Positions 44,136 to 53,322 of a DNA stretch of 64,000 nt are shown here, piece after piece; position 1 is the first letter of the stretch, and the number at the start of each line of letters is the position of its first letter. A program made the translations under genes and the position numbers. Source of the DNA: Firmicutes bacterium HGW-Firmicutes-14 (GTDB lineage Bacteria; Bacillota; Thermincolia; Thermincolales; UBA2595). Where the stretch lies: NCBI GenBank assembly GCA_002840275.1, contig PHAB01000017.1:19907-83906 (forward strand). Reading direction: 5' to 3'. Below the pieces are notes generated by a model that was not told where the DNA came from, did not search any database, and saw only the letters and a program-made list of their open reading frames with translations.

Positions 44136-45518
44136 TTGTTGGTAAATGTGGTAGAAAGAAATGTTCACTTTATAGGTATAGGTGGTTCCGGCATGAGCGG
44201 GATTGCCACTATAATGCTGCAGCAGGGATACAGGATAAGCGGTTCTGACCTGAACCAGGGGGAAGCTACTTCCAGGTTAATAAATATGGGGGCCAGGATT
44301 TATGTTGGGCATGATGGAGCCAATATACCGGAGAATACCGACCTGGTGATTATTTCTTCAGCCATCAGGGATGAAAACCCGGAACTGGTTTCTGCCAGGG
44401 AACGGGGTATAAGGGTAATAAAAAGGGGAGAGATGCTGGCCAGGTTGATGTCCATGCAAAAAGGAATTGCTGTAGCCGGTTCCCATGGAAAAACCACCAC
44501 CAGCTCAATGATATCACTGGCCTTTGAGAAGAACGGTCTGGATCCAACGGTAGTGGTGGGAGCCGACATAAAGGAACTGGGGGGCAATGCCAAACTGGGA
44601 GAAGGTGAATTTCTGGTGGCCGAGGCAGATGAAAGCGATGGTTCATTTCTACTTCTGTCACCGTATATTGAGGTTATAACTAACATAGAGGACGACCATC
44701 TCGACCACTATGGAAGCAGGGAAGCAATAAAGGAAGCTTTTCGGGAATTTGTCCGGAAGGTACCTGAAGACGGGTATATAGTGATATGCAGTGATGATGA
44801 AAACATAAGGGAAATAGCAGCCGGCAGCGGGAAACGCACTATTACATACGGTTTATACCATCCTGCCATGTATGCTGCGAAAAACATCGCAGCCGAGGGA
44901 CTCAGAACATTCGCCGATATCTATTGTGGGAGGAACAGGCTTGGCCGGCTGGAACTAAATGTACCCGGACTGCATAATATAAGTAATGCCATGGCGGCAA
45001 TTGCGGTATGCATAGCAGCCGGCCTTGATTTTGACGCGATTGCCGGAGCTCTTAAAGATTTCCAGGGGCCTCAGAGGAGGTTCCAACTGATGGGAGACGT
45101 AAACGGTATCAGTATCTATGATGATTATGCCCACCACCCTACGGAGGTGAAAGCAACTTTAAGTGCGGCGAAACAGACAAAAGCCAACCGGGTTATCGGA
45201 GTTTTTCAACCTCATCGTTTTACCAGGACCAAGTTCCTGCACAGGGAATTCGGGGAAGCCTTTTGTGATGCTGATGTAATAATTATTAATGAAATTTATG
45301 CTGCCGGTGAAACCCCTATTAAGGGTGTTACAGCAGACCTCATAGTAAATGCTATACATGACCGGGAGAACAGGCCTGTGCATTACTTCAGGACAACTGA
45401 GGAGATAGTTGACTTCCTGTATGAACTGGCTGAACCGGGAGACCTTATCCTGACCCTGGGCGCGGGAAATATACGGACGGTTGGCTCACATCTCGTAGAG
45501 AGGTTGAAAGCGAGGTAA
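44136..45518 (+). CDS. murC: UDP-MurNAc:L-alanine ligase
   Basis: 460 residues, TTG start with AAGGAG upstream. HFIGIGGSGMSGIA opens the nucleotide-binding domain, the ATP loop GSHGKTTTSSM lies near residue 113, and EADESDGSFL, NIEDDHLDHYGS and DDYAHHPTEVKATL follow. It adds the first amino acid to UDP-MurNAc. Only 3 nt separate it from murB, so the two are tightly coupled. The 98-nt gap from murG contains a weak CATAAT and no clear promoter. Confidence 0.96.
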   Translation: MLVNVVERNVHFIGIGGSGMSGIATIMLQQGYRISGSDLNQGEATSRLINMGARIYVGHDGANIPENTDLVIISSAIRDENPELVSARERGIRVIKRGEMLARLMSMQKGIAVAGSHGKTTTSSMISLAFEKNGLDPTVVVGADIKELGGNAKLGEGEFLVAEADESDGSFLLLSPYIEVITNIEDDHLDHYGSREAIKEAFREFVRKVPEDGYIVICSDDENIREIAAGSGKRTITYGLYHPAMYAAKNIAAEGLRTFADIYCGRNRLGRLELNVPGLHNISNAMAAIAVCIAAGLDFDAIAGALKDFQGPQRRFQLMGDVNGISIYDDYAHHPTEVKATLSAAKQTKANRVIGVFQPHRFTRTKFLHREFGEAFCDADVIIINEIYAAGETPIKGVTADLIVNAIHDRENRPVHYFRTTEEIVDFLYELAEPGDLILTLGAGNIRTVGSHLVERLKAR

Positions 45519-45521
45519 ATT

Positions 45522-46430
45522 ATGCAAATAGGAGAGGTTCAACAGCCTCTGAGCAGCCTGATCAGGGGAGATGTCCTGTTCGGCCAGAGCATGCGGGAAC
45601 ACACTTCATGGCGGATTGGCGGTCCGGCTGATATCATGGTCCTGCCTGCCTGTGTGGATGACATAAGGACTTGTGTGCTGTTTGCCCGGGAACAAGGGAT
45701 ACCCCTGACCGTTATGGGCAATGGTTCCAATATGCTGGTAAAGGACAGGGGGATAAGGGGCATTGTACTCAAAATATCCCGTGGTTTTAACCGAATAGAA
45801 ATTATCGGTACCACCGTTTCTGCTGAGGCAGGCTCTCTTATGCCTGTGGTTGCCGTGCAGGCTGCGGAAGCGGGCCTCTCAGGCCTGGAATTTGCCGCAG
45901 GGATACCTGCATCGGTAGGTGGTGCCATCAGCATGAATGCAGGGGCTCACGGTAAAAGTATCGGTGAGGTGGTCCGGAGCGCCGTTATATTGACACAAGA
46001 CGGGGAAATAAGGTCACTGGACCGGGAAGAAATCGGGTTTGCATACAGAAAAAGCGGGATCAGGGAAAAGAGGGTGGTAGTCCTGAACGCTGTTTTTGCC
46101 CTGGAGCCCGGAAACCCTGCTGAAATAAAGATGAAGAATCAGACTAACCTTAAAAAACGCAGGCAGTCCCAGCCTCTTGAATACCCTAATGCCGGCAGTG
46201 TGTTTGCAAATCCACCGGGACAATGGGCCGGATGGCTTGTTGACCAGGTGGGGGCTAAGGGGATGAGGGTTGGGGATGCCCTGGTATCTGATAAACACGC
46301 AAACTTCATTGTTAACGTTGGGGCGGCCTCGGCGGCTGATGTTCTTGAACTGGTCGGGCAAATACGACAGATGGTCTTTAAAAAATTTAATATTGAACTA
46401 AAATTGGAGATTCAGGTTGTGGGTGAATAA
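45522..46430 (+). CDS. murB: UDP-N-acetylenolpyruvoylglucosamine reductase
   Basis: 302 residues, the Gram-positive type II length. The FAD-binding region has TSWRIGGPADIMVLP, MGNGSNMLVKD and GLEFAAGIPASVGGAISMNAGAHG; the catalytic serine region is YPNAGSVFANP and the final glutamate lies in the KFNIELKLEIQ tail. It reduces the enolpyruvyl product of MurA to UDP-MurNAc, and murA follows 21 nt later. Confidence 0.96.
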   Translation: MQIGEVQQPLSSLIRGDVLFGQSMREHTSWRIGGPADIMVLPACVDDIRTCVLFAREQGIPLTVMGNGSNMLVKDRGIRGIVLKISRGFNRIEIIGTTVSAEAGSLMPVVAVQAAEAGLSGLEFAAGIPASVGGAISMNAGAHGKSIGEVVRSAVILTQDGEIRSLDREEIGFAYRKSGIREKRVVVLNAVFALEPGNPAEIKMKNQTNLKKRRQSQPLEYPNAGSVFANPPGQWAGWLVDQVGAKGMRVGDALVSDKHANFIVNVGAASAADVLELVGQIRQMVFKKFNIELKLEIQVVGE

Positions 46431-46451
46431 CCTGGATCCGGAGGTGGCCAT

Positions 46452-47708
46452 GTGGAGAAGTTCATAGTCATAGGGGGTAAACGGTTAAAGGGGACAATCA
46501 GGGTGAGCGGAGCCAAGAATGCCATTCTTCCCATCCTGGCAGCCAGTTTGCTTGCTGAAGGGATAAGCACCGTAAACGAGGTACCCAGACTCCGGGATGT
46601 CCTGGCGATGAAGGATGTCCTAAGATACCTGGGAGCAGTGGTAAGTTATGAGGGGAATACTATCAGGGTGGACGGCGCTAAGGTACAGAGTCTTGAGATA
46701 GGAGAAGACCTGATGCGCCGGATGAGGGCATCGAACCTGGTAATGGGATCCCTGCTCGGCCGGTTCGGAAATATTCGGGTGGCTTACCCCGGCGGGTGTG
46801 CCATCGGTTCAAGGCCCATGGACCTTCACCTGAAAGGGTTTGCGGCCCTGGGGGCCCGGATTACCGAGCGGCATGGATATGTTATAGCTGAGACCGACGG
46901 CCTGCGGGGTGCCGAAATCCACATGGATTTCCCCAGTGTGGGAGCTACAGAAAACCTTATGATGGCAGCTACCCAGGCCAGGGGCCAGACAATCATAAGG
47001 AATGCAGCGAAAGAACCGGAACTTGTTGACCTGCAGAATTTCCTGAACGGGCTGGGGGCCAGAATCAGGGGGGCCGGTACAGACCTAATCAAAATTGAAG
47101 GGCCTACCCGGCTGGGGTCTGCCAACCATACGGTTATTCCAGACCGGATTGAGGCAGGGACACATATGGTTGCGGCAGCTATCACCGGTGGGGAAATATC
47201 AGTGGAGAATGTTATTCCTGAGCATGTCGAAGCTGTTACAGCCAAACTACGGGAAGCCGGGGCGGTGGTGGAGGAGGGAGAGGATCTGGTAAGGGTTATA
47301 GGCCCGTCAAGGATCAAGCCGGTTGATGTCAGGACACTCCCATATCCGGGGTTCCCAACAGATATGCAGGCCCAGATGATGGTCCTGATGACAGCCGCCG
47401 AGGGCACTGGGATAGTTTCCGAATCAGTCTTTGAGAACCGGTATAAACATGTTGATGAATTGAGGAGGATGGGAGCCAGTATAAAAATTGAAGGCCGGGT
47501 GGCCATTGTCAAAGGTATTCCTAAGTTAAGCGGGACAATAGTTGAGGCTACTGATTTAAGGGCTGGAGCTGCCCTGGTACTGGCCGGCCTGATAGCTGAA
47601 GATGCCACAGTGATAGAAAATGTGGCTCATATCGACAGGGGTTATGAAAACCTGGAACGAAAATACGCCGCCCTTGGAGCGCGAATAATGAGGGTCAATG
47701 GAATATAG
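46452..47708 (+). CDS. murA: UDP-N-acetylglucosamine 1-carboxyvinyltransferase
   Basis: 418 residues, GTG start (46452) behind GGAGGTGG; the overlapping ATG at 46450 is out of frame. The repeated inside-out alpha/beta folds begin VSGAKNAILPILAASLL. PGGCAIGSRPMDLHL near residue 115 carries the catalytic cysteine equivalent (C117), the residue modified by fosfomycin in sensitive enzymes. RMGASIKIEGRVAIV and TDLRAGAALVLAGL are also typical. It makes the first committed wall precursor from UDP-GlcNAc and phosphoenolpyruvate. A weak terminator follows. Confidence 0.96.
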   Translation: MEKFIVIGGKRLKGTIRVSGAKNAILPILAASLLAEGISTVNEVPRLRDVLAMKDVLRYLGAVVSYEGNTIRVDGAKVQSLEIGEDLMRRMRASNLVMGSLLGRFGNIRVAYPGGCAIGSRPMDLHLKGFAALGARITERHGYVIAETDGLRGAEIHMDFPSVGATENLMMAATQARGQTIIRNAAKEPELVDLQNFLNGLGARIRGAGTDLIKIEGPTRLGSANHTVIPDRIEAGTHMVAAAITGGEISVENVIPEHVEAVTAKLREAGAVVEEGEDLVRVIGPSRIKPVDVRTLPYPGFPTDMQAQMMVLMTAAEGTGIVSESVFENRYKHVDELRRMGASIKIEGRVAIVKGIPKLSGTIVEATDLRAGAALVLAGLIAEDATVIENVAHIDRGYENLERKYAALGARIMRVNGI

Positions 47709-47746
47709 CGGCACCCGGTATCAGGCCGGTTTAGATTTAAATTGAT

Positions 47747-47767
47747 GCAGCAGCAGCTGCTTTTTTT
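47747..47767 (+). terminator. Short terminator after murA
   Basis: GCAGC (47747-47751), loop AGCA, GCTGC (47756-47760), then seven T. The stem is only 5 bp, so read-through into ftsQ is likely. Confidence 0.5.
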
Positions 47768-47826
47768 AGTTTATTTGGGGACAAGTTTTTTAAAACTCAC
47801 GGATATATTTTCGGAGGGATTTGCGG

Positions 47827-47832
47827 TATAAT
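47827..47832 (+). promoter_or_regulatory. TATAAT -10 box before ftsQ
   Basis: A perfect TATAAT lies between the murA terminator and the ftsQ ribosome binding site; no good -35 is seen at 16-18 bp. Confidence 0.35.
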
Positions 47833-47850
47833 ATAACAGAGGTGATGACA

Positions 47851-48618
47851 GTGGCAGGTCTTCATTCGGCAGGCGGCCTTCCCCCAAAAAAAGGGCGGTG
47901 GCATGTAATACAAAGCCTTTTTTTTATTTTTGTTTTTTCTCTTTCAGCGTTCTTTTTTTTACAGTCACCTTTTTTTAGGGTCAGGGAGATACAAATATAT
48001 GGAAACAAACAGCTGAGCAGTGAAGATATAACAACCCTGGCGGGTTTAAGCCGGGGGATAAACATTTTCAAGGCTGATTTGAAGCTGGCAGCGGAAAAAA
48101 CAGCCTTGCATCCACTGGTCAAGGATGTGGAGATAAAAAGGGAGCTGCCGGCTGTGGTAATTATAGAAATAACCGAACGGCAATCTATAGGCCTGGCAGC
48201 CGGGCAGGGAGAATTTGCCTTAATCAGTGACGACGGTTTTTACCTTTCAACGGTTAAGAACCTGGGTGAAATTAATCTCCCAATTATTACCGGGGTTAAT
48301 GTGAGTTCCCTTGGACCGGGACAGAAGATTCCGGACAAAAGAATTGAACCAGCCCTGAAATACCTAATGCACATGCCGGTGAGTATGAGAGCTACGGTTT
48401 CGGAAATTAATGTCTCAGACCTTAACAATATCAGAATGTATACCATTGATAGGGCTGAAGTGCGGTTCGGTAATGATGAGCGTGTGGAAGACAAGATAAA
48501 CCTTTACCGTGAGGTAAAAAGTCAAAAATATGATAATGACATTCAGTATATTGACATAAGCTATAAGGGAAGTCCGGTAATAAAATTTATTGAACCAGCG
48601 GAGCAGGAGAAACAATAG
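47851..48618 (+). CDS. ftsQ: Cell division protein FtsQ/DivIB
   Basis: 255 residues from the GTG at 47851, which stands 6 nt after AGAGGTG (47838-47844). ATG 47845 and TTG 47821 are in frame, but their spacing to a ribosome binding site is poor. One membrane helix (SLFFIFVFSLSAFFFL), then a POTRA domain starting VREIQIYGNKQLSSEDI, then the beta domain. It is a bitopic divisome protein that, with FtsL and DivIC, activates septal wall synthesis. It lies between murA and the DUF881 gene. Confidence 0.88.
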   Translation: MAGLHSAGGLPPKKGRWHVIQSLFFIFVFSLSAFFFLQSPFFRVREIQIYGNKQLSSEDITTLAGLSRGINIFKADLKLAAEKTALHPLVKDVEIKRELPAVVIIEITERQSIGLAAGQGEFALISDDGFYLSTVKNLGEINLPIITGVNVSSLGPGQKIPDKRIEPALKYLMHMPVSMRATVSEINVSDLNNIRMYTIDRAEVRFGNDERVEDKINLYREVKSQKYDNDIQYIDISYKGSPVIKFIEPAEQEKQ

Positions 48619-48661
48619 CATATAGAGAAAAATTACGAAACTGAAAGGTAAGGGATTAACA

Positions 48662-49357
48662 GTGAAAAGGGGCCAAATCTATATAGCCGTCGTACTAATG
48701 TTCCTGGGTATGATGTTAGCCGTTCAGTTCCGTACCACGAGCAGGATGGAAGATAATTTCCCCATATCCAGGGCTCAGGAACTGACAGTCAGACTGAAGG
48801 ATGTACAAGAGGAGAGGGATGCCCTGCTTGGCCAGGTAAAAGACCTGCGTACTAAACTTGACAAGGCCGGTAAATCCGGGAATGCCGGTGAAGCTGTACG
48901 GGATGAGCTGCAAAAAGCCAGGATGGAAGCAGGCCTGACGGCTGTTCAGGGTGCAGGAGTGGAAGTAACCCTTAATGACAGCCCCAGGGAACTACAGCAG
49001 GGTGAGGACCCCAACCTGTATATCCTGCACGAAGAAGACCTGCTCAAGGTGGTCAATGAACTGCGGGCAGGAGGCGCAGAAGCTATTTCAATCAATGAAC
49101 AGAGACTGCTGGCGACTTCCGAGATAAGGTGCGCAGGCAACACAATACTTGTGAACACCCAAAAAATAGTGCCACCGATCAATATACTTGCTACCGGTAA
49201 CCCGGATACCATGAAAAGCGGTTTGGAAATAAAGGGCGGCATATTTGAGCAGTTGAAATTCTGGGGGTTAATCGCTGAGGTCGAAAAAAGAGATAAGGTC
49301 ATTATCCCGGCGTATTCCGGTCCTTTGGCATTTACTCATACCAAACCGGCCGAATAG
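48662..49357 (+). CDS. DUF881 protein (YlxW/YlxX type)
   Basis: 231 residues, GTG start with AAAGGTAAGG upstream. One N-terminal membrane helix (IYIAVVLMFLGMMLAVQF), a coiled coil (~residues 38-75), then the DUF881 domain with GAGVEVTLND, LYILHEEDLLKVVNELRAGGAEAISINEQRL and NTILVNTQKIVPP. Proteins of this family always cluster with division genes in Firmicutes and probably act outside the membrane at the septum. Exact function unknown. Confidence 0.88.
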   Translation: MKRGQIYIAVVLMFLGMMLAVQFRTTSRMEDNFPISRAQELTVRLKDVQEERDALLGQVKDLRTKLDKAGKSGNAGEAVRDELQKARMEAGLTAVQGAGVEVTLNDSPRELQQGEDPNLYILHEEDLLKVVNELRAGGAEAISINEQRLLATSEIRCAGNTILVNTQKIVPPINILATGNPDTMKSGLEIKGGIFEQLKFWGLIAEVEKRDKVIIPAYSGPLAFTHTKPAE

Positions 49358-49393
49358 TTGGGTTTCTATGTATAGCAGGAAGAGGTGGACAGA

Positions 49394-49720
49394 ATGTGGT
49401 TGCCCTTATTAGGACTGATAATTGGCATAATTATTGGAATACAGGCCCCGTCACTGCCCCAGGCCTATGCCCAGTATATGTCAGTTGCCGTCCTGGCGGC
49501 AATGGACTCGGTTTTCGGGGGAATCAGGGCCGGGATGGAAAAGAAGTTCGATGATACTATCTTTATTACCGGTTTTTTCAGCAACGTGCTGCTGGCAGCC
49601 GGTCTTGCATACATTGGGGAACGTGTAGGTGTGGCCCTCTATACGGCAGCCATATTTGCCTTTGGTGTGAGGATATTTCAGAACTTGGCCATTATCAGGA
49701 GACATCTTTTAAAAAAGTAG
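49394..49720 (+). CDS. sbp: Small basic protein Sbp (DUF1290)
   Basis: 108 residues from the ATG at 49394, with GAGGTGG (49382-49388) at good spacing; the GTG at 49385 overlaps that site and is rejected. Three membrane helices, beginning MWLPLLGLIIGIIIG, then AMDSVFGGIRAGMEKKFDD and a final helix ending in the basic IIRRHLLKK. DUF1290 proteins are conserved next to DUF881 and ftsZ in spore-forming Firmicutes; their function is not known. Confidence 0.9.
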   Translation: MWLPLLGLIIGIIIGIQAPSLPQAYAQYMSVAVLAAMDSVFGGIRAGMEKKFDDTIFITGFFSNVLLAAGLAYIGERVGVALYTAAIFAFGVRIFQNLAIIRRHLLKK

Positions 49721-49800
49721 AAAAAATTAAAAAGTAAAAAGAGGGAATTTCATTTCCATGTGGAATTTTACCATTTAAAGTTGTGTTAGGTCACCTGTTT

Positions 49801-49806
49801 TATAAT
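49801..49806 (+). promoter_or_regulatory. Possible -10 box of ftsZ
   Basis: TATAAT lies 90 nt before the ftsZ start; TTGTGT (49781-49786) is only 14 bp upstream of it, so the -35 is uncertain. The ~90-nt leader ends in AAAGGAGG. Confidence 0.35.
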
Positions 49807-49896
49807 GTTAGAGCTAACGGGTCCAAAACGTTGCCGGTCACTTAGTCCGCAAGTAATTTCCAGGGGAAGTTTTACCAAAAGGAGGTCAATCTTTAA

Positions 49897-50943
49897 ATGC
49901 TTGAATTTGAAATTGATATGGACCAATTTGCAAATATAAAAGTAATCGGAGTTGGCGGCGGAGGCAACAATGCAGTCAACAGGATGATTGTGGCCGGTCT
50001 TAAAGGTGTTGAGTTTATTGCTGTCAATACTGATGCCCAGGCCCTTTATATGTCCCAGTCGCCCAACAAAATACAGATTGGTGCAAAACTTACGAAAGGG
50101 CTGGGAGCAGGTGCGAATCCGGATATTGGCAAAAAGGCGGCCGAGGAAAACCGTGAAGAATTAGCCCAGGCCCTTCGGGGAGCCGATATGGTGTTTGTGA
50201 CAGCCGGTATGGGCGGCGGCACAGGTACCGGAGCAGCCCCGATTGTGGCCGAAGTAGCCAGGGAAGCGGGAGCGCTTACCGTAGGGGTTGTGACGAAACC
50301 CTTTACTTTTGAAGGGCGAAAAAGGCTTACCCAGGCTGAAGGAGGTATTACGGGACTCAAGGAGAAGGTTGATACACTGATTACCATTCCCAATGACAGG
50401 TTGCTACAGGTTATTGATAAACATACCTCTATTGTTGAAGCATTCCGTATTGCAGATGATGTTTTGAGGCAGGGTGTCCAGGGCATATCTGACCTGATTG
50501 CTGTACCCGGCCTGATTAACCTTGATTTTGCTGATGTTAAGACGATTATGACAGAAACCGGCTCGGCGCTGATGGGAATAGGAATTGCCAGTGGAGAACA
50601 AAGAGCGGCTGAAGCAGCCAGAAGCGCGATTTCCAGCCCGCTTCTGGAAACCTCCATCGAAGGAGCTAAAGGTGTCCTTCTGAATATTACCGGCGGGAGC
50701 AGCCTTGGATTGTTTGAAGTTAACGAGGCAGCAGAAATTATTGCCCAGGCAGCTGACCCGGAAGCAAATATTATTTTTGGCGCTGTAATTGATGATTCCA
50801 TGCAGGAAGAGGTCAGAGTTACAGTAATTGCCACCGGGTTTGACCAGAAACACCATCGCGGAGAAATAAATGCCGATCTTGATATCAAACCTTTTACATC
50901 TTCAGATGACCTTGATATTCCGGCATTTCTGCGCCGGAAATAG
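49897..50943 (+). CDS. ftsZ: Cell division GTPase FtsZ
   Basis: 348 residues. The GTP-binding loop GGGTGTG is at residues 106-112; [12 protein letters not shown] opens the domain, and [11 protein letters not shown] holds the T7-loop catalytic region. The C-terminus ends with the conserved [11 protein letters not shown] peptide that binds FtsA, SepF and other partners. It forms the Z-ring. AAAGGAGG precedes the ATG. There is no ftsA between ftsQ and ftsZ; the DUF881 and Sbp genes occupy that place. Confidence 0.98.
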   Translation: MLEFEIDMDQFANIKVIGVGGGGNNAVNRMIVAGLKGVEFIAVNTDAQALYMSQSPNKIQIGAKLTKGLGAGANPDIGKKAAEENREELAQALRGADMVFVTAGMGGGTGTGAAPIVAEVAREAGALTVGVVTKPFTFEGRKRLTQAEGGITGLKEKVDTLITIPNDRLLQVIDKHTSIVEAFRIADDVLRQGVQGISDLIAVPGLINLDFADVKTIMTETGSALMGIGIASGEQRAAEAARSAISSPLLETSIEGAKGVLLNITGGSSLGLFEVNEAAEIIAQAADPEANIIFGAVIDDSMQEEVRVTVIATGFDQKHHRGEINADLDIKPFTSSDDLDIPAFLRRK

Positions 50944-51092
50944 TAATACTGACTGTGGGTTTCTATATGGTTTGGGGGCTGTTGAAGAATTTTTGACAGC
51001 CTTTACTTATATAATTAATTAATAACTAATAGAACCTAAAGAGGAACATGCCGGTTAGGCTGTTATCCTGCCGGACACAGGAGGTTGGGGCG

Positions 51093-51386
51093 TTGAACTG
51101 TAATGAGTGCAGATACCTGATGTTTGACCTGATAGATGAGAAGTTATCGGGACCGGTAAAACGGGAAATGGAAGAACACCTGGAACAATGTGGTGCCTGT
51201 GCTGACCGGCTGGTTAAAATGAAAAACAGGCATGAGGAAGAAAAACCGACAGGGTTATTCTGGTATTTATTAGCCCCATCGGGAGGATTTAAGAGGTTTT
51301 TCTTCATAGGTGCAATTTTTACCTTTATCCTGGTTTTGGCCCTAATCTCGGTCCAGTTAAAGAAACCACTTTTTCAGATATTTTAA
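51093..51386 (+). CDS. Membrane-bound zf-HC2 anti-sigma-like protein
   Basis: 97 residues from the TTG at 51093, which has GGAGGTTGGGG just upstream; the GTG/ATG further up lack such a site. The N-terminal zinc-binding anti-sigma motif is C3 or C6, then H29, C33 and C36 (HLEQCGAC). One membrane helix follows (FFFIGAIFTFILVLALISV). Proteins of this kind hold an ECF sigma factor at the membrane, but no ECF sigma gene is adjacent. Its position between ftsZ and spoIIGA could point to control of division or sporulation; that is inference. Confidence 0.75.
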   Translation: MNCNECRYLMFDLIDEKLSGPVKREMEEHLEQCGACADRLVKMKNRHEEEKPTGLFWYLLAPSGGFKRFFFIGAIFTFILVLALISVQLKKPLFQIF

Positions 51387-51458
51387 TGACGAAATTCAGT
51401 TTCCTCTGCCCATCTTTGGAGAATTTGGGCGAGGAATTTTTTTTTGCCTGTTCACCTA

Positions 51459-51491
51459 ATGACAAATTTTTGCCGGTGAAGGTTGTATAAT
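51459..51491 (+). promoter_or_regulatory. Candidate Spo0A-controlled spoIIG promoter
   Basis: ATGACA (51459-51464) and TATAAT (51486-51491) are separated by 21 bp, like the unusual 22-bp spacing of the Bacillus spoIIG promoter that needs Spo0A. TGACAAA (51460-51466) fits the 0A box TGNCGAA at 6 of 7 positions and TGCCGGT (51471-51477) at 5 of 7, one helical turn (11 bp) apart. The start site would be ~100 nt before spoIIGA. Confidence 0.55.
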
Positions 51492-51589
51492 GAAAAAGAC
51501 GGTCCAGGGTAAGGGTTGATTAATTGTCATAAGTAAATAGAACTGAACATATAATCTTACTATGAACTACATAACCTGGTGGTGGAGAG

Positions 51590-52522
51590 ATGGAACCCCA
51601 AGAGGTGGTATATGTCTATCCGGACATTGCCTTTGCAGTCAGTTTTCTCATGAACACCCTGATTCTATGGGGGACTGCCCGGATTAACCGGCTTGCCGCA
51701 GGTTGGTCCAGGATTGCTGCCGGGGCTGCTTTTGGGGCGCTCTATTCATTTGCTGCCGCATTTCCCCGGCTTAGTTTTTTGCATTATTTTTGGTTTAAGG
51801 TTCCCGTTTCGGTGGTCATACTGGCCGTTACCTTTGTCCCTCTCAGCCTTAAAAGATTTGCCTCATCCCTGGTTGTGTTTTACATTACTTCCTTTTCCCT
51901 TGGCGGCATGTTTTTGGGGATTCTTTATTTTTTTCAGTCAAGCGGTCTGTATTTGGAATTCAGCAACATTTCCCGCCTGGTTGCAGATTATTTTTTCCCC
52001 GGGATATCTCTTACTGTCTTTATATATATATTGTTTACCAGATATGCCGGCCAAATTTTACAAAAAAGGCTGGTTCAAAACCTGTTCCGGGTTCCGGTCA
52101 AGGTATTATTCGGTGAATCTGAGGTACGGGTTGAGGCCCTGATAGATACGGGTAACCAGCTGCATGACCCGCTCAGCCATAAACCGGTAATGGTTATGGA
52201 ATACAGCGCTCTTAAAAGCCTCTTTCCCCAGGAGGTGCAATCGGCTTTTGAAAAGGGCAGGGACCCTGACCTTATGCTGGTCCTTGATTCCCTTTCCCAG
52301 ACAACATGGTTTACCAGGTTCAGGGTCATACCTTTTACCTCACTGGGGAGAGAAAACGGCCTTTTAATCGGGTTCAGACCCGACCGGGTTGAAGTTTATA
52401 ACGGAGGCAGCCTGGTTTGCACCAGAAATGTTATTGTCGGTGTATATCACCAGGAATTAAGTCCCGAAGGTACGTACCGGGCTTTACTCCATCCGGACGT
52501 ACTCGAAGGGATAACAGCCTGA
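51590..52522 (+). CDS. spoIIGA: Sporulation sigma-E processing aspartic protease SpoIIGA
   Basis: 310 residues, GTGGAGAG upstream of the ATG. Five membrane helices fill residues ~12-155, and the soluble C-terminal domain has the retroviral-type protease motif ALIDTGNQLHDP with catalytic D186, then NGLLIGFRPD. It sits in the septal membrane on the mother-cell side and removes the pro-sequence from pro-SigE after a signal from SpoIIR. The sigE gene follows after 33 nt and spoIIR lies 1.9 kb further on. Confidence 0.96.
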   Translation: MEPQEVVYVYPDIAFAVSFLMNTLILWGTARINRLAAGWSRIAAGAAFGALYSFAAAFPRLSFLHYFWFKVPVSVVILAVTFVPLSLKRFASSLVVFYITSFSLGGMFLGILYFFQSSGLYLEFSNISRLVADYFFPGISLTVFIYILFTRYAGQILQKRLVQNLFRVPVKVLFGESEVRVEALIDTGNQLHDPLSHKPVMVMEYSALKSLFPQEVQSAFEKGRDPDLMLVLDSLSQTTWFTRFRVIPFTSLGRENGLLIGFRPDRVEVYNGGSLVCTRNVIVGVYHQELSPEGTYRALLHPDVLEGITA

Positions 52523-52555
52523 CGGGGAGGTATTGGATAATTGTTGAAGGGATTT

Positions 52556-53269
52556 ATGAAGCTAAAATGGACTATCAGGTTGAAGGTTCTCAGGGTCCTC
52601 CTGAAACTGGGCCTGAAATCCGAAGTCTATTATGTGGGCAGCAGTGAAGCCCTGCCGCCGCCCCTTACCTCTGATGAAGAAGTATTCCTGATGTCCAGGC
52701 TTGAAGCAGGGGACAAAACGGTAAAAAGTGTGCTCATTGAGCGCAATCTCCGCCTGGTGGTCTATATAGCCAGGAAGTTCGAGAATACCGGCATCGGGAT
52801 TGAAGACTTGGTCTCCATTGGCACAATAGGTCTGATAAAAGCAGTCAATACTTTTGACCCCAACAAAAAAATAAAGCTGGCAACTTATGCCTCCCGCTGC
52901 ATAGAAAACGAAATCCTTATGTATCTCAGGAGAAATAACAAAGTAAGGTCAGAGGTATCATTCGACGAACCCCTGAACATTGACTGGGACGGTAATGAAC
53001 TACTGCTTTCCGATGTCCTGGGCACGGAAAATGACATTATTTATAAATTCCTTGAAGAGGAAGTTGATAAAAAACTCCTCAATATTGCCCTGCACAAACT
53101 CAGCGGGAGGGAACGTAAAATCATGGAACTCCGCTTTGGTTTGGGCGACGGAGCGGAAAAGACCCAGAAGGAAGTCGCAGATATGCTTGGAATTTCCCAA
53201 TCATACATCTCCCGGCTGGAAAAACGAATCCTCAAACGGTTAAGGAAGGAAATCCACCGGATGGAATAG
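52556..53269 (+). CDS. sigE: RNA polymerase sporulation sigma factor SigE
   Basis: 237 residues from the ATG at 52556, which gives [11 protein letters not shown], matching the basic amphipathic pro-sequence of pro-SigE; the in-frame TTG 52541 is an alternative. The pro-peptide runs to about [13 protein letters not shown] (residues ~28-40). Region 2 has [17 protein letters not shown] and [20 protein letters not shown]; region 4 ends [18 protein letters not shown]. It directs early mother-cell transcription after cleavage by SpoIIGA. It forms one operon with spoIIGA, ended by a terminator. Confidence 0.97.
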   Translation: MKLKWTIRLKVLRVLLKLGLKSEVYYVGSSEALPPPLTSDEEVFLMSRLEAGDKTVKSVLIERNLRLVVYIARKFENTGIGIEDLVSIGTIGLIKAVNTFDPNKKIKLATYASRCIENEILMYLRRNNKVRSEVSFDEPLNIDWDGNELLLSDVLGTENDIIYKFLEEEVDKKLLNIALHKLSGRERKIMELRFGLGDGAEKTQKEVADMLGISQSYISRLEKRILKRLRKEIHRME

Positions 53270-53322
53270 GGAAGAAGCATATTTATTCACATCGTAATGC
53301 ACCGATTTAGATGAAATAATGT

